Notes under the pieces: model-generated
Told to the model about the DNA's origin: nothing
Seen by the model: only the letters and a program-made list of their open reading frames with translations
Databases searched by the model: none
Origin: Shimia marina
GTDB lineage: Bacteria; Pseudomonadota; Alphaproteobacteria; Rhodobacterales; Rhodobacteraceae
Assembly (NCBI RefSeq): GCF_001458175.1
Contig: NZ_CYPW01000013.1
Span: forward strand, 1 to 64,000
DNA length: 64,000 nucleotides
Direction of reading: 5' to 3'
Program-made: the position numbers and the translations under genes
In this document: positions 7,984-16,301 of the stretch, in pieces
Position numbering within the stretch: position 1 is the stretch's first letter
Layout: the number at the start of each line of letters is the position of its first letter

Positions 7984-8658
7984 ATGACTTTTTCTTTGGT
8001 TGCCCGCTGCGCTGAGACTGGGATGTTTGGCCTGGCGATTTCTTCTTCTTCACCTGCGGTTGCAGCCCGCTGTTCATTTGCTCGTGCAGGTGTGGGTGCT
8101 GTAGCTTCACAAAACGTAACCGACCCCAGCCTAGGTCCGCTAACACTTGATCTTATGGGACAAGGTAAATCTGCGGGAGAAGCTATTGAGGCCATAAAAG
8201 CGCAGGCAAAGTTTATCGAGTACCGTCAGGTTCTCGCAGTGGACACGAACGGGCTTTCGGCAATTCACTCTGGCCCGAACAGCCTTGGCATATGGACCCA
8301 AGCTCAGGCTGAAAACGTCGCTTCAGGTGGTAACCTTTTGGACAATGACGAGGTGCCACAGGCGATTGTCGATGGGTTCCTGTCATCAACAGGTCACATC
8401 GGTGACCGCTTGATCGCTGCCATGCGTGCTGGTTTGACTGCAGGCGGTGAAGCAGGCCCGGTTCACTCTGCGGGGATGAAAATTGTCGATAAAGTCAGTT
8501 GGCCCGTGGCTGATCTGCGCTGTGACTGGACCGAAGACTGCCCCATTGAAACGATTGCGACGGCTTGGGACGTCTACAAACCACAACTGGACGCCTATAT
8601 CCAGCGTGCCTTCGACCCGCGCGGGGCACCTTCTTACGGCGTACCAGGCGACGAATAA
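7984..8658 (+). CDS. DUF1028 family Ntn-hydrolase-like protein
   Basis: 224 residues. The opening MTFSLVARCAETGMFGLAISSSSPAVAARC and the following GVGAVASQNVTDPSLG are the hallmark of DUF1028, a family with an N-terminal-nucleophile hydrolase fold; the middle GGNLLDNDEV and the HIGDRLIAAMRAGL segment also fit. The natural substrate of the family is, to my knowledge, not established. The gene is preceded by AGGAGAG (7973-7979), a good ribosome-binding site, and followed 15 bases later by an aldehyde dehydrogenase. Its position between RidA and the dehydrogenase argues for hydrolysis of an amide or related bond in the same pathway, for example a gamma-glutamyl or acetyl amide of an amino acid product. 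That is inference only. Confidence 0.8.
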   Translation: MTFSLVARCAETGMFGLAISSSSPAVAARCSFARAGVGAVASQNVTDPSLGPLTLDLMGQGKSAGEAIEAIKAQAKFIEYRQVLAVDTNGLSAIHSGPNSLGIWTQAQAENVASGGNLLDNDEVPQAIVDGFLSSTGHIGDRLIAAMRAGLTAGGEAGPVHSAGMKIVDKVSWPVADLRCDWTEDCPIETIATAWDVYKPQLDAYIQRAFDPRGAPSYGVPGDE

Positions 8659-8673
8659 TCAGGGAGAAATTCC

Positions 8674-10170
8674 ATGTTGGACTACACTTACGAAGATTGG
8701 AAAAGCCGCGCTGATGCTCTATCCTTTCGCGGACAGGCCTTTATCAACGGCAAATTTGTTGATGCCGCATCGGGTAAGACCTTTGATAGCATCAACCCGG
8801 CCACTGGCGGTGTTCTGACTGCGGTTGCAGAATGCGACGAAGAAGACATCAATCGCGCTGTCGCTGCGGGTCGCACCGCGTTTGAGGGTGGACGCTGGTC
8901 TCGCATGGCGCCAGGGGATCGTAAGGCTGTCATGCTGAAACTGGCAGATCTGATCCGCGACAATCTGGAAGAGATGGCACTGCTGGACAGTCTTGATATG
9001 GGTAAGCTGGTCACCGACGCGGCTACAATCGACGCACCGGGATCTGCACATTTTTTCCAATGGTACGCTGAAGCCATCGACAAAGTGTATGACGAGGTCG
9101 CGCCAACGGGTCCCGGAGATCTGGCATTGGTCAGCCGTGTGCCTCTGGGGGTTGTCGGTGCCGTGACGCCTTGGAACTTCCCTCTGGATATGGCCACATG
9201 GAAAGCTGCCGCAGCTCTGGCCGCAGGCAACTCGGTTGTATTGAAACCAGCGGAGCAGTCGCCTTTGTCAGCCCTGCGCCTTGCAGAACTGGCCGCCGAA
9301 GCAGGCATTCCAGAGGGGGTCTTCAATGTCGTACCCGGCTTTGGTGTGACCGCTGGTAAAGCGCTGGGATTGCACATGGATGTGGATTGTCTCGCATTCA
9401 CGGGGTCAACAGCCATCGGTAAGATGTTTATGCAGTATGCGGGGCAATCCAACCTGAAACAGGTCTGGCCGGAAACCGGAGGCAAAAGCCCAAACTTGGT
9501 GTTTGCGGATTGCGAGGATCTGGACGCCGCTGCTGACATGGCTGCCTTTGGCATCTTTTTCAATCAGGGCGAGGTCTGCTCGGCCAACTCGCGGCTTTAT
9601 GTGGAACGCTCAATCAAAGACGCATTTGTCGAAAAGTTGATTGCCCGGGCGCAGGCTACGCAGCCAGGTGATCCGTTGAATCCGGCATCCAAAATGGGTG
9701 CGATTGTTGATGAAAAGCAAACTCAAGGCATCATGCGCTTTGTGGAACAGGGCAAAACCTCTGCCAATCTGGTGATAGGTGGCGAACGGGTCACCGTCGA
9801 TGGTAAAGGTTGCTTTGTGCAGCCAACCATTTTTGATGACGTTGCGCATGACAATCCACTGGCCCGGGACGAGATCTTTGGCCCGGTTCTTTCGGTCATT
9901 CCCTTTGACACCGAAGAGCAAGCCGTGACCATGGCCAATGACTCGATCTACGGGCTGGCGGCATCGGTCTGGACTGACAACCTGTCCCGTGCGTGCCGTG
10001 TGTCTGACAAACTTATGGCAGGCACGGTTTCTGTAAATACAGTGGATGCCCTGTCTGCAATGACCCCATTTGGCGGCATGAAGCAGTCAGGCTTTGGTCG
10101 CGATTTGTCATTGCATTCGCTTGAAAAGTATACTGCTTTGAAGACCACATGGATCAAGTACAAGGCTTGA
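8674..10170 (+). CDS. NAD(P)-dependent aldehyde dehydrogenase (PuuC/gamma-aminobutyraldehyde type)
   Basis: 498 residues. Expected ALDH motifs are all present: PWNFP (166-170), KPAEQSP (191-197), FTGST (242-246), the general-base glutamate E267 in PETGGK (the family usually has ELGGK), the catalytic cysteine C302 in NQGEVCSANSR, and the EIFGPVLSVIPF and FGGMKQSGFGRD segments near the C-terminus. Length and motifs fit the PuuC/AldH/betaine aldehyde dehydrogenase group, which oxidises omega-amino aldehydes such as 4-aminobutanal or its gamma-glutamyl form. In this region it would convert the aldehyde made by the aminotransferase (3564-4916) or the flavoenzyme to an amino acid such as GABA. GGGAGAAAT (8662-8670) gives a good ribosome-binding site. 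It is followed by a LysR gene after 25 bases. Confidence 0.88.
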   Translation: MLDYTYEDWKSRADALSFRGQAFINGKFVDAASGKTFDSINPATGGVLTAVAECDEEDINRAVAAGRTAFEGGRWSRMAPGDRKAVMLKLADLIRDNLEEMALLDSLDMGKLVTDAATIDAPGSAHFFQWYAEAIDKVYDEVAPTGPGDLALVSRVPLGVVGAVTPWNFPLDMATWKAAAALAAGNSVVLKPAEQSPLSALRLAELAAEAGIPEGVFNVVPGFGVTAGKALGLHMDVDCLAFTGSTAIGKMFMQYAGQSNLKQVWPETGGKSPNLVFADCEDLDAAADMAAFGIFFNQGEVCSANSRLYVERSIKDAFVEKLIARAQATQPGDPLNPASKMGAIVDEKQTQGIMRFVEQGKTSANLVIGGERVTVDGKGCFVQPTIFDDVAHDNPLARDEIFGPVLSVIPFDTEEQAVTMANDSIYGLAASVWTDNLSRACRVSDKLMAGTVSVNTVDALSAMTPFGGMKQSGFGRDLSLHSLEKYTALKTTWIKYKA

Positions 10171-10195
10171 TCCGTGCAACCACGGAGACGCGCCT

Positions 10196-11140
10196 TTGCC
10201 TTTCAGATATACGCTGCGACAGCTTGAGTACTTTGTTGCCGTCGGGAAGGCTGGAAGCATCGCCGCTGCCAGTGACCAACTCAATGTATCGTCGCCGTCC
10301 ATTTCGGCGGCGATTACTCAGTTAGAGGTCGAGTTTGGCGTGACGCTTTTTGTACGAGAACACGCGCGTGGTTTGACACTGACGAAAGCTGGCCACAGGT
10401 TTATGGAACGCACAGAGTTTGTGTTGCGTGAAGCAGAATTGCTGGCGACGCTGGCAGGGGAGATCACCGGAAAGGTGCAGGGTATCCTCTCGGTGGGCTG
10501 TCTGGTGACATTTGCGCAAATTATCCTGCCGGGGCTGCGGCGGGATTTTGAACGCGATTATCCAGAGGTGCGGATCGAACAGCGAGAGCTTAATCAGGCC
10601 GATATCTTCAGCCAGCTACGCCGGTCAGAGCTGGATGTTGCCCTGACCTATGATCTGGATATTCCTAATGATCTGGAGTTTCAGCCGCTGCATGATCTGC
10701 CGCCCTATGTGGTGCTTGGGGAACATCACGCGCTCGCAGATCGCAGCGCACTGACGATTGACGACCTGCGGGATTTTCCTATGGTTCTGCTAGATCTGCC
10801 TTTCAGCGCTGAGTATTTTCTGTCGTTTTTCAGTGAAGCTGATTTCAAGCCCAACATCGCAGAACGTACCGCGGATATGTCGGTCATGCGCTCTCTGGTC
10901 GCCAATGGTTACGGATTTTCGATAGCCAACATTCGCCCTTTGAATACTTTGTCACCGGATGGCAAGAAACTGATGTGCGTGCCTTTGGTTGGAGATGTGC
11001 GGCCCATGCGCCTTGGGCTGCTGCGCGCACGCGCGGAGAACGAGACCAACACGCTCAAAACCTTTGTTTATCACTGTGCGAAAGCGGTTCGGTCGGGAAC
11101 CCTTCCGGGGCTGCACGCTATGCATGATCAGACACATTAG
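10196..11140 (+). CDS. LysR-type transcriptional regulator
   Basis: 314 residues, starting with TTG at 10196 behind GGAGA (10185-10189). The N-terminal winged helix-turn-helix is typical: LRQLEYFVAVGKAGSIAAASDQLNVSSPSISAAITQLE spans about 7-44. The effector domain shows the usual two alpha/beta lobes, with SVGCLVTFAQIILPGLRRDFERDYPEV near 99-125. It lies in the same direction as the enzymes before and after it, which is unusual for LysR genes (they are commonly divergent), so it may be co-transcribed with the amine catabolic genes and autoregulated as part of the operon. It is a candidate regulator, together with the LuxR-type protein, of the polyamine region. The inducer cannot be predicted. 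Confidence 0.85.
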   Translation: MPFRYTLRQLEYFVAVGKAGSIAAASDQLNVSSPSISAAITQLEVEFGVTLFVREHARGLTLTKAGHRFMERTEFVLREAELLATLAGEITGKVQGILSVGCLVTFAQIILPGLRRDFERDYPEVRIEQRELNQADIFSQLRRSELDVALTYDLDIPNDLEFQPLHDLPPYVVLGEHHALADRSALTIDDLRDFPMVLLDLPFSAEYFLSFFSEADFKPNIAERTADMSVMRSLVANGYGFSIANIRPLNTLSPDGKKLMCVPLVGDVRPMRLGLLRARAENETNTLKTFVYHCAKAVRSGTLPGLHAMHDQTH

Positions 11141-11256
11141 CGATCTCCTAAGCTCTGCTTCGTCATTCCCAGATTTAAGTATTGGCACCGTTGTATAGAA
11201 TTTGACCATCGCATCCCGCCGAGCGTGGATTGACCCGAAAAACAGGGATAATTCTG

Positions 11257-12405
11257 ATGCCATCCACTCTGGATATCCTCGATAAGCTGATCGCCTATGA
11301 TACGGTCAGCAAGAATTCTAATCTCGAACTGGCCGCTTATGTCGAAGACTATCTACAGGCGCGCGGCTTTATAGTTCATCGCATCACCGATCCCGGAGGC
11401 GAAAAGGCTGGACTTTATGCCGAAAAAGGCCCTGACGGTGACGGTATTCTGCTTTCGGCGCATACGGATGTTGTCCCTGTAGAGGGGCAGAATTGGACGA
11501 AAGATCCGTTTCGACTGACCCGTGATGGGGAGCGTATCTATGGTCGTGGCACCACAGATATGAAGGGCTACGTGGCTTCGGTCATGGCTTTGGCTGATCG
11601 TGCCGCCGACGTTGCGCTGCGCGAACCGCTTAAGATTGCATTGTCTTATGACGAAGAGGTCGGCTGCGTCGGTTTGCAGCATATGCTAGACCGCCTTGCA
11701 CCAATGCTTGGGCAGCCACGTGCGTGTTTTGTTGGTGAGCCTACCGAGATGCAGGTGGCCGTTGGGCACAAGGGTAAAGCGGCGCTTCGGGCCGTTTGCC
11801 ACGGTCAAAGCGGGCATTCGGCATTGGCACCGAAGTTTGTAAATGCCCTGCATCTCGCAAATGATTTCATGTACGAGCTACGCGCCTTGCAAGAGTTCTA
11901 TGCCACAAGTGGGAATAGCGATCCGGCGTATTCGGTGCCATATTCGACGTTCCACGTCGGGATGATGTCTGGGGGGCGTGCGCTGAATATCGTCCCTGAC
12001 ACTGCTGAACTTACCTTTGAATATCGTCACCTCGCTTCTGATCTTGGCAAAGACATCCTGACGCGCATTCAAGCAGCAGCGGATAAGGTGAGCGCGCGTT
12101 ACCAGCACCTCTGTTCTGAAGCGCGTGTAGAGGTTGAGCAATACAATGCTTATCCGGGGCTGGATGTCGCGGAAACGGATGGCATTGTGCCTTATGCTCA
12201 AAAGCTTGCCCAAAGCAACGCAACCACAAAGGTTGCCTTCGGGACCGAAGCAGGGTTTTTCAGCGAGCTGGGCATACCCACAGTTGTTTGTGGACCCGGC
12301 TCAATGGAAGGGCAGGGACACAAGCCAGATGAGTATCTTGCTATCGCCCAACTTAACGCCTGTGACGCGATGATGGATCGTATTCTGGAGGAGCTCAGGC
12401 ATTGA
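11257..12405 (+). CDS. M20-family deacylase (ArgE/acetylornithine deacetylase-like)
   Basis: 382 residues from ATG 11257 (CAGGGAT lies 11 bases upstream); the frame extends to a TTG at 11230 but the protein fits from MPSTLDILDKLIAYDTVS. Dinuclear zinc peptidase signatures: SAHTDVVPV (His-x-Asp, near 74-82), YGRGTTDMKGY with the bridging Asp (near 101-111), SYDEEVGCVG with the catalytic Glu pair (near 135-144), GEPTE (near 165-169), and HKPDEY near the end with the last His. The lid domain (about 180-290) is present. ArgE-type enzymes release acetate from N-acetylated amino acids. A biosynthetic role is unlikely in this setting; cleavage of an acetylated or acylated product of polyamine breakdown is more likely. 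Its last 11 bases overlap the convergent amidohydrolase gene. Confidence 0.82.
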   Translation: MPSTLDILDKLIAYDTVSKNSNLELAAYVEDYLQARGFIVHRITDPGGEKAGLYAEKGPDGDGILLSAHTDVVPVEGQNWTKDPFRLTRDGERIYGRGTTDMKGYVASVMALADRAADVALREPLKIALSYDEEVGCVGLQHMLDRLAPMLGQPRACFVGEPTEMQVAVGHKGKAALRAVCHGQSGHSALAPKFVNALHLANDFMYELRALQEFYATSGNSDPAYSVPYSTFHVGMMSGGRALNIVPDTAELTFEYRHLASDLGKDILTRIQAAADKVSARYQHLCSEARVEVEQYNAYPGLDVAETDGIVPYAQKLAQSNATTKVAFGTEAGFFSELGIPTVVCGPGSMEGQGHKPDEYLAIAQLNACDAMMDRILEELRH

Positions 12406-13429
12406 CCTGTTCGAACCCTTCCAACACATTGACCGCGTTCACGCCGATTTCGTCCACATCATAGCCGCCCTCCATCACAAATTGCGTGGGCAGGCCCAGT
12501 TTTGCAATGTCGCCGCCCATGGTCAGAAAGTCATCAGATTTGAGTTTGAAAAAGCTGATGGGGTCGTTTTCAAACGTGTCCACGCCCAAGGAAATGATAA
12601 GAGCATCTGCGCCGAAGTTTCGCACCTTTTCCAAACCGACCCTCAGCGCGTCGCGCCAGATTCTAAAGGGGGTTCCGGCGGGCATTGGGATATTCAGATT
12701 ATACCCTTCACCTGCACCTTTGCCGGTTTCATCCGCGTGGCCCAAGAAATAGGGAAACGTCTCTAGTGGATCGCCATGCAGGGATACAAACAGAACATCC
12801 TCCCGGTTATAGAAAATGTCTTGCGTTCCGTTGCCGTGATGGAAATCGACATCCAGAATGGCCACCCGCGCCGCGCCCTGATCCAACAACGACTGTGCTG
12901 CAATGGCGGCATTGTTCAGAAAACAGAACCCGCCATAGCTGTCGGCAAAGGCATGATGGCCTGGTGGGCGGCACAGAGAAAACACGCCTGGGGCGCCCGC
13001 CTGCAAACGCGCGGCCCCTGTGAGCGCCACTTGAGCGCTGGCATAGGCGGCCTGCCACGTGCCTTGGGTCAGGCTGGTTTCGACAGAATTGGCGTAAAAA
13101 CCCAGCTTACCTTCGACAAAGTTCGGGCAGGTCTGGGCCATGCGCCGAACGGGTAGGGCGGTGGGCATAGCTTCGCCTTTGAACCCTGCGGTGGTCCATT
13201 CGCCCCAAATAGTTTGCAAAAAGTTGACAAACCCGGCGTCGTGGATGGTATGGATCGGGTCCAGCCCAAAATCTTGCGGGTCTGATACTGGTCCAAGCTG
13301 TCGTTTTTTGATACGCTCCAGCACGTATTCGGCGCGGCTGGGTTTTTCATGTGGGGCGATCAACTCTCCGCCGAAGAACTCTGTTTTGGCGTCCCGCAGC
13401 CGGTGTTGTTCCGAAAAGATGGTTTCCAT
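12395..13429 (-). CDS. aphA: Acetylpolyamine amidohydrolase (histone-deacetylase fold)
   Basis: 344 residues. The catalytic set of the class II HDAC-like acetylpolyamine amidohydrolases can be read directly: the His dyad H158/H159 in RPPGHHAF, zinc ligands D195 and H197 in DVDFHHGNGTQ, D284 in LGVDTF, and the transition-state tyrosine Y323 in EGGYDVDEIG. As I recall, these numbers are the same as in the characterised Mycoplana ramosa enzyme, which supports full-length orthology. The enzyme removes acetyl groups from N-acetylputrescine, N-acetylcadaverine and N-acetylspermidine. It lies just downstream of the potABCD-like operon on the same strand, separated by an intrinsic terminator at 13455-13485, so it probably has its own promoter or depends on read-through. 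It converges on the M20 deacylase with an 11-base overlap. Confidence 0.88.
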   Translation of the reverse strand: METIFSEQHRLRDAKTEFFGGELIAPHEKPSRAEYVLERIKKRQLGPVSDPQDFGLDPIHTIHDAGFVNFLQTIWGEWTTAGFKGEAMPTALPVRRMAQTCPNFVEGKLGFYANSVETSLTQGTWQAAYASAQVALTGAARLQAGAPGVFSLCRPPGHHAFADSYGGFCFLNNAAIAAQSLLDQGAARVAILDVDFHHGNGTQDIFYNREDVLFVSLHGDPLETFPYFLGHADETGKGAGEGYNLNIPMPAGTPFRIWRDALRVGLEKVRNFGADALIISLGVDTFENDPISFFKLKSDDFLTMGGDIAKLGLPTQFVMEGGYDVDEIGVNAVNVLEGFEQVNA

Positions 13430-13454
13430 GGCCAGCCCAGTGTCTCAAACTTAT

Positions 13455-13485
13455 AAAAAGCGGGCCACGCATTTGGCATGGCCCG
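13455..13485 (-). terminator. Intrinsic terminator after the potABCD-like operon
   Basis: On the minus strand a 7-bp GC-rich stem (CGGGCCA, loop of 11, TGGCCCG; plus coordinates 13461-13467 and 13479-13485) is followed directly by CTTTTTATAA. This has the full form of a Rho-independent terminator and sits 16 bases after the potD stop. Confidence 0.85.
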
Positions 13486-13501
13486 TGTCAAATGGATCTG
13501 A

Positions 13502-14539
13502 TTATTTCTTCAGTTCGGTCCAGATCTTGTCATAGACCGCTTGGGTCTGTTCGTCACAAACCTCGATGAAGACGCCGGGTCCTGCAGTTTCTGGAGGATT
13601 GTTTTCAGGTTGCGCCAGCAGATCGGGATCGAGGAACTCAGATGTTCCGGTCAGGCCATTGTTGTAGCGTGCAAAATTGGACACAGCTGCGATATTCTCA
13701 GGCTCCAAAAGGAAGTCCATGAACTTCAACGCGCTGTCCCGGTTCGGTGCGTCTTTCAACAACACGACACTGTCCATCCATGCCACATAGCCCTGGGTGG
13801 GAAAGGCGTATTCCACCGATGCCTTTTCCTGACGAGCCTTGGCGGCAAATCCGTCATAAATCATGCCGACATCCGCATCGCCGGAGACCAGAACCTCTTT
13901 GGCGGTATCTGAGTTGAACGAGGCCCAGTGCTGCTTGGCTTCTTGTAGCATGGCGTTGAGGGCTTTCAACTGCTCACGATCCGTGGAGCATTGTGGAATG
14001 CCCATGTGAATGGCAGCCAGTGCCATCACCTCGCCTTGGCTATCGAGCACATTGATGCGTCCTTGTAGCTCGGCCGGTGGGTTGAACAGAATATCGGTGG
14101 TCTGAATGTCACCATCATAGGCGTCGCGATTTACCGCAAAGCTGGTTGAGCCCCATTGATACGGGATCGACGAGGCGCGACCGGGGTCAAAGCTTGGATC
14201 AGACCAGTCCGGTGAGATATTGCCTTTGTTCTTCAGCTCACCCTCAGCAATGGTGTCCAGCATACCTTCGCCGGCCATGATCGCCACCATGTAGTCGCCG
14301 GGAACCGATACGTCATATGTCCCGATGCCGCCTGCTTTCAGGGAAGCCAGCATCGCTTCGTTGGAGTCATAGGTGTCCATGGTGACCGTGATGCCGGTCT
14401 CAGCTTTGAACTTGTCCAGCAATTCTTGGGGCATGTACTCAAACCAGTGGTACAGAACCAGTTCGCCTTCGGCAGTTGCCGCATTGGCACCAATGGTCAG
14501 GGCTAACGCAGCGACACCGCTTTTCATCATATTTTTCAT
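13502..14539 (-). CDS. potD: Periplasmic polyamine-binding protein (PotD/PotF-like)
   Basis: 345 residues from the ATG at 14537-14539 (MKNMMKSGVAALALT), which gives a good Sec signal cleaved near ATAEG (about residue 23). The mature start LVLYHWFEYMPQELLDKF, the ETGITVTMDTYDSNEAMLA segment (around 45-63) and the later YDVSVPGDYMV are diagnostic for the spermidine/putrescine-binding family; the Trp/Tyr pair and the Ser-Asn-Glu segment line the polyamine pocket in PotD and PotF. It is the last gene of the pot operon, followed by the terminator at 13455-13485. Putrescine, spermidine and acetylated polyamines are all possible ligands; the acetylpolyamine amidohydrolase next door makes acetylated forms attractive. 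Confidence 0.88.
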   Translation of the reverse strand: MKNMMKSGVAALALTIGANAATAEGELVLYHWFEYMPQELLDKFKAETGITVTMDTYDSNEAMLASLKAGGIGTYDVSVPGDYMVAIMAGEGMLDTIAEGELKNKGNISPDWSDPSFDPGRASSIPYQWGSTSFAVNRDAYDGDIQTTDILFNPPAELQGRINVLDSQGEVMALAAIHMGIPQCSTDREQLKALNAMLQEAKQHWASFNSDTAKEVLVSGDADVGMIYDGFAAKARQEKASVEYAFPTQGYVAWMDSVVLLKDAPNRDSALKFMDFLLEPENIAAVSNFARYNNGLTGTSEFLDPDLLAQPENNPPETAGPGVFIEVCDEQTQAVYDKIWTELKK

Positions 14540-14558
14540 GTATGTCTCCATCTGTTGG

Positions 14559-15368
14559 TTATTTTGTGTTGTCGGATTTACTGACGAAATAGCTGATGGT
14601 GACCATTACGATAGACAGGCTCAGCAAAAGGGTCGAAATGGCCATGATGTTTGGTTTGATGCCTTGTTTGACCGATCCAAAGATTGCCGTTGGAAGTGTC
14701 TCGACACCTGCACCTTTCACGAAGTTGGTGATGATGAAGTCATCAAGGCTCACGATGAAGGCCAGTAGGAAACCTGAAATGATTCCCGGCATCATGAGGG
14801 GCATAAGGATCTTGGTGAAGGCTTGTCGCTTGGTCGCGTAGAGATCAAGTGCGGCCTGCTCATAGCTGTCTTCAATGCCCTGCATTCGCGCCGAAATCGG
14901 CAGGTAGGCAAAAGGGATACAAAACGCGATATGGGCCAACAGGATGGTCAGAAGGCCACGCTGAAACCCAATCGAGTTGAAGAAGATCAGGGTCGCAACC
15001 GCCAAGACGATCTCGGGCACCATCAGTGGCAGGCTGATCAATCCAAAAGATACGGGACGTAGTCGGAAGCGTCCGCCGCGTACCATGCCCGTCGCAGCCA
15101 GAGTGGCGATGGCTGTGGCGGTCGTGGCGGCAATGATCGCAATGACAAAGCTGTTCCATGCGGCGGTTTTGAACTTCGCACTTTCTGGCCCGGAGAAGAC
15201 ATCCACATACCAACGCAATGAGAGACCTTCCCAATTGGTCAAAGACTGTGAGGCGTTGAAGCTGTAGATCGTAACCACAACCAAGGGCGCATAGAGTATG
15301 ATCAGGCACAGCAGTGTGATGCCTTTGAAGCCAGTATAGGACTTGATGTCGAATTGCTTGCTTGCCAT
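14559..15368 (-). CDS. potC: Polyamine ABC transporter permease (PotC-like)
   Basis: 269 residues with six predicted membrane helices, beginning [26 protein letters not shown] (about 14-39). The cytoplasmic EAA loop that docks on the ATPase is visible as [26 protein letters not shown] (near 170-195). The short length and the N-terminal arrangement mark it as PotC/PotI rather than PotB. It follows PotB after only three bases and precedes PotD by 19 bases, the standard A-B-C-D order of the Pot family. Together with PotB it forms the inner-membrane channel. Confidence 0.88.
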   Translation of the reverse strand: MASKQFDIKSYTGFKGITLLCLIILYAPLVVVTIYSFNASQSLTNWEGLSLRWYVDVFSGPESAKFKTAAWNSFVIAIIAATTATAIATLAATGMVRGGRFRLRPVSFGLISLPLMVPEIVLAVATLIFFNSIGFQRGLLTILLAHIAFCIPFAYLPISARMQGIEDSYEQAALDLYATKRQAFTKILMPLMMPGIISGFLLAFIVSLDDFIITNFVKGAGVETLPTAIFGSVKQGIKPNIMAISTLLLSLSIVMVTISYFVSKSDNTK

Positions 15369-15371
15369 CGG

Positions 15372-16301
15372 TCAGCCCTCCGCCTTGTCAGCTTTTGCTT
15401 GTTGACGCGCCGAGAACATCAGGATGATCAACACCATACTCAGCAAGATCATTGATGCGGCAGCTCCGAACGGCCAATTGCCAGCGTTGCCCTTAAACTG
15501 TTCTTCAATCAGAGAGCCGATCATGAAATTCTTGGCCCCGCCCAGCAGGTCAGGTGCAAGAAACGATCCCATCGAAGGCACAAAGACCAGAATGCAGCCT
15601 GCGATAACACCGGGTTTGATGGCCGGGAGCACAACGCGACGCAGCGTGGTCAATTTCGAGGCGTAGAGGTCTGCTGCCGCTTCCGAAAGCGAGAAGTTAT
15701 AGCGCTCAACCGCCGCATAGATCGGCAACACCATGAAAGGCAGGTAGGAGTAGAACAGCCCAAGTTGCACTGCGAAGTTGGTATTAACGATATGCAGAGG
15801 GCTGTCGATCAGGCCAATATTGATCAGGAAATCATTCAATGGCCCCTGATCGCGCAGCAGGAACTTCATGGACACGGTGCGGATCAACAGGTTGACCCAG
15901 TAAGGGATCGTGATCAGGAACACCCAGACCGGGCGCATTTCCTCGGATCGAGTGGCGATGAAGTAGGCTGTTGGGAAACCAATCGCGAGGCTCAGCAGTG
16001 TTGCTACACCTGCCTGCCAGATTGAACGCCAGAAGATGGAAATATAGGTCCATTCGAGCTTGGGTGGTTCGTCTCCGAACAGGCCACGATCAAAAAAGAA
16101 CTGATCATAGGCCGACAGGGAAAATTCCCAGATCACACCGCCCCGAAACTCCTTTGTCAGAAAAGAGTAGATCAACATCATGATCACGGGTGCCAGCACG
16201 AGAATGCTGAGCGTTACCCATGATGGCAATAGCAACCATGTCCGGGCTTCTTTATAGGTATCGGTTGTCGCGCTGCCGCCGCTTGTTGCACCTGCTGCCA
16301 T
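15372..16301 (-). CDS. potB: Polyamine ABC transporter permease (PotB-like)
   Basis: 309 residues. The N-terminus has a soluble lead of about 20 residues, rich in Gly, Ser and Thr, before the first membrane helix (WVTLSILVLAPVIMMLIYSF). Five further helices follow, with a periplasmic stretch containing RGGVIWEFSLSAYDQFF. The EAA loop is SEAAADLYASKLTTLRRVVLPAIKPG (near 230-255). The start codon overlaps the last base of the upstream potA stop (both use 16301), so translation is coupled. It pairs with PotC to form the permease. Confidence 0.88.
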   Translation of the reverse strand: MAAGATSGGSATTDTYKEARTWLLLPSWVTLSILVLAPVIMMLIYSFLTKEFRGGVIWEFSLSAYDQFFFDRGLFGDEPPKLEWTYISIFWRSIWQAGVATLLSLAIGFPTAYFIATRSEEMRPVWVFLITIPYWVNLLIRTVSMKFLLRDQGPLNDFLINIGLIDSPLHIVNTNFAVQLGLFYSYLPFMVLPIYAAVERYNFSLSEAAADLYASKLTTLRRVVLPAIKPGVIAGCILVFVPSMGSFLAPDLLGGAKNFMIGSLIEEQFKGNAGNWPFGAAASMILLSMVLIILMFSARQQAKADKAEG

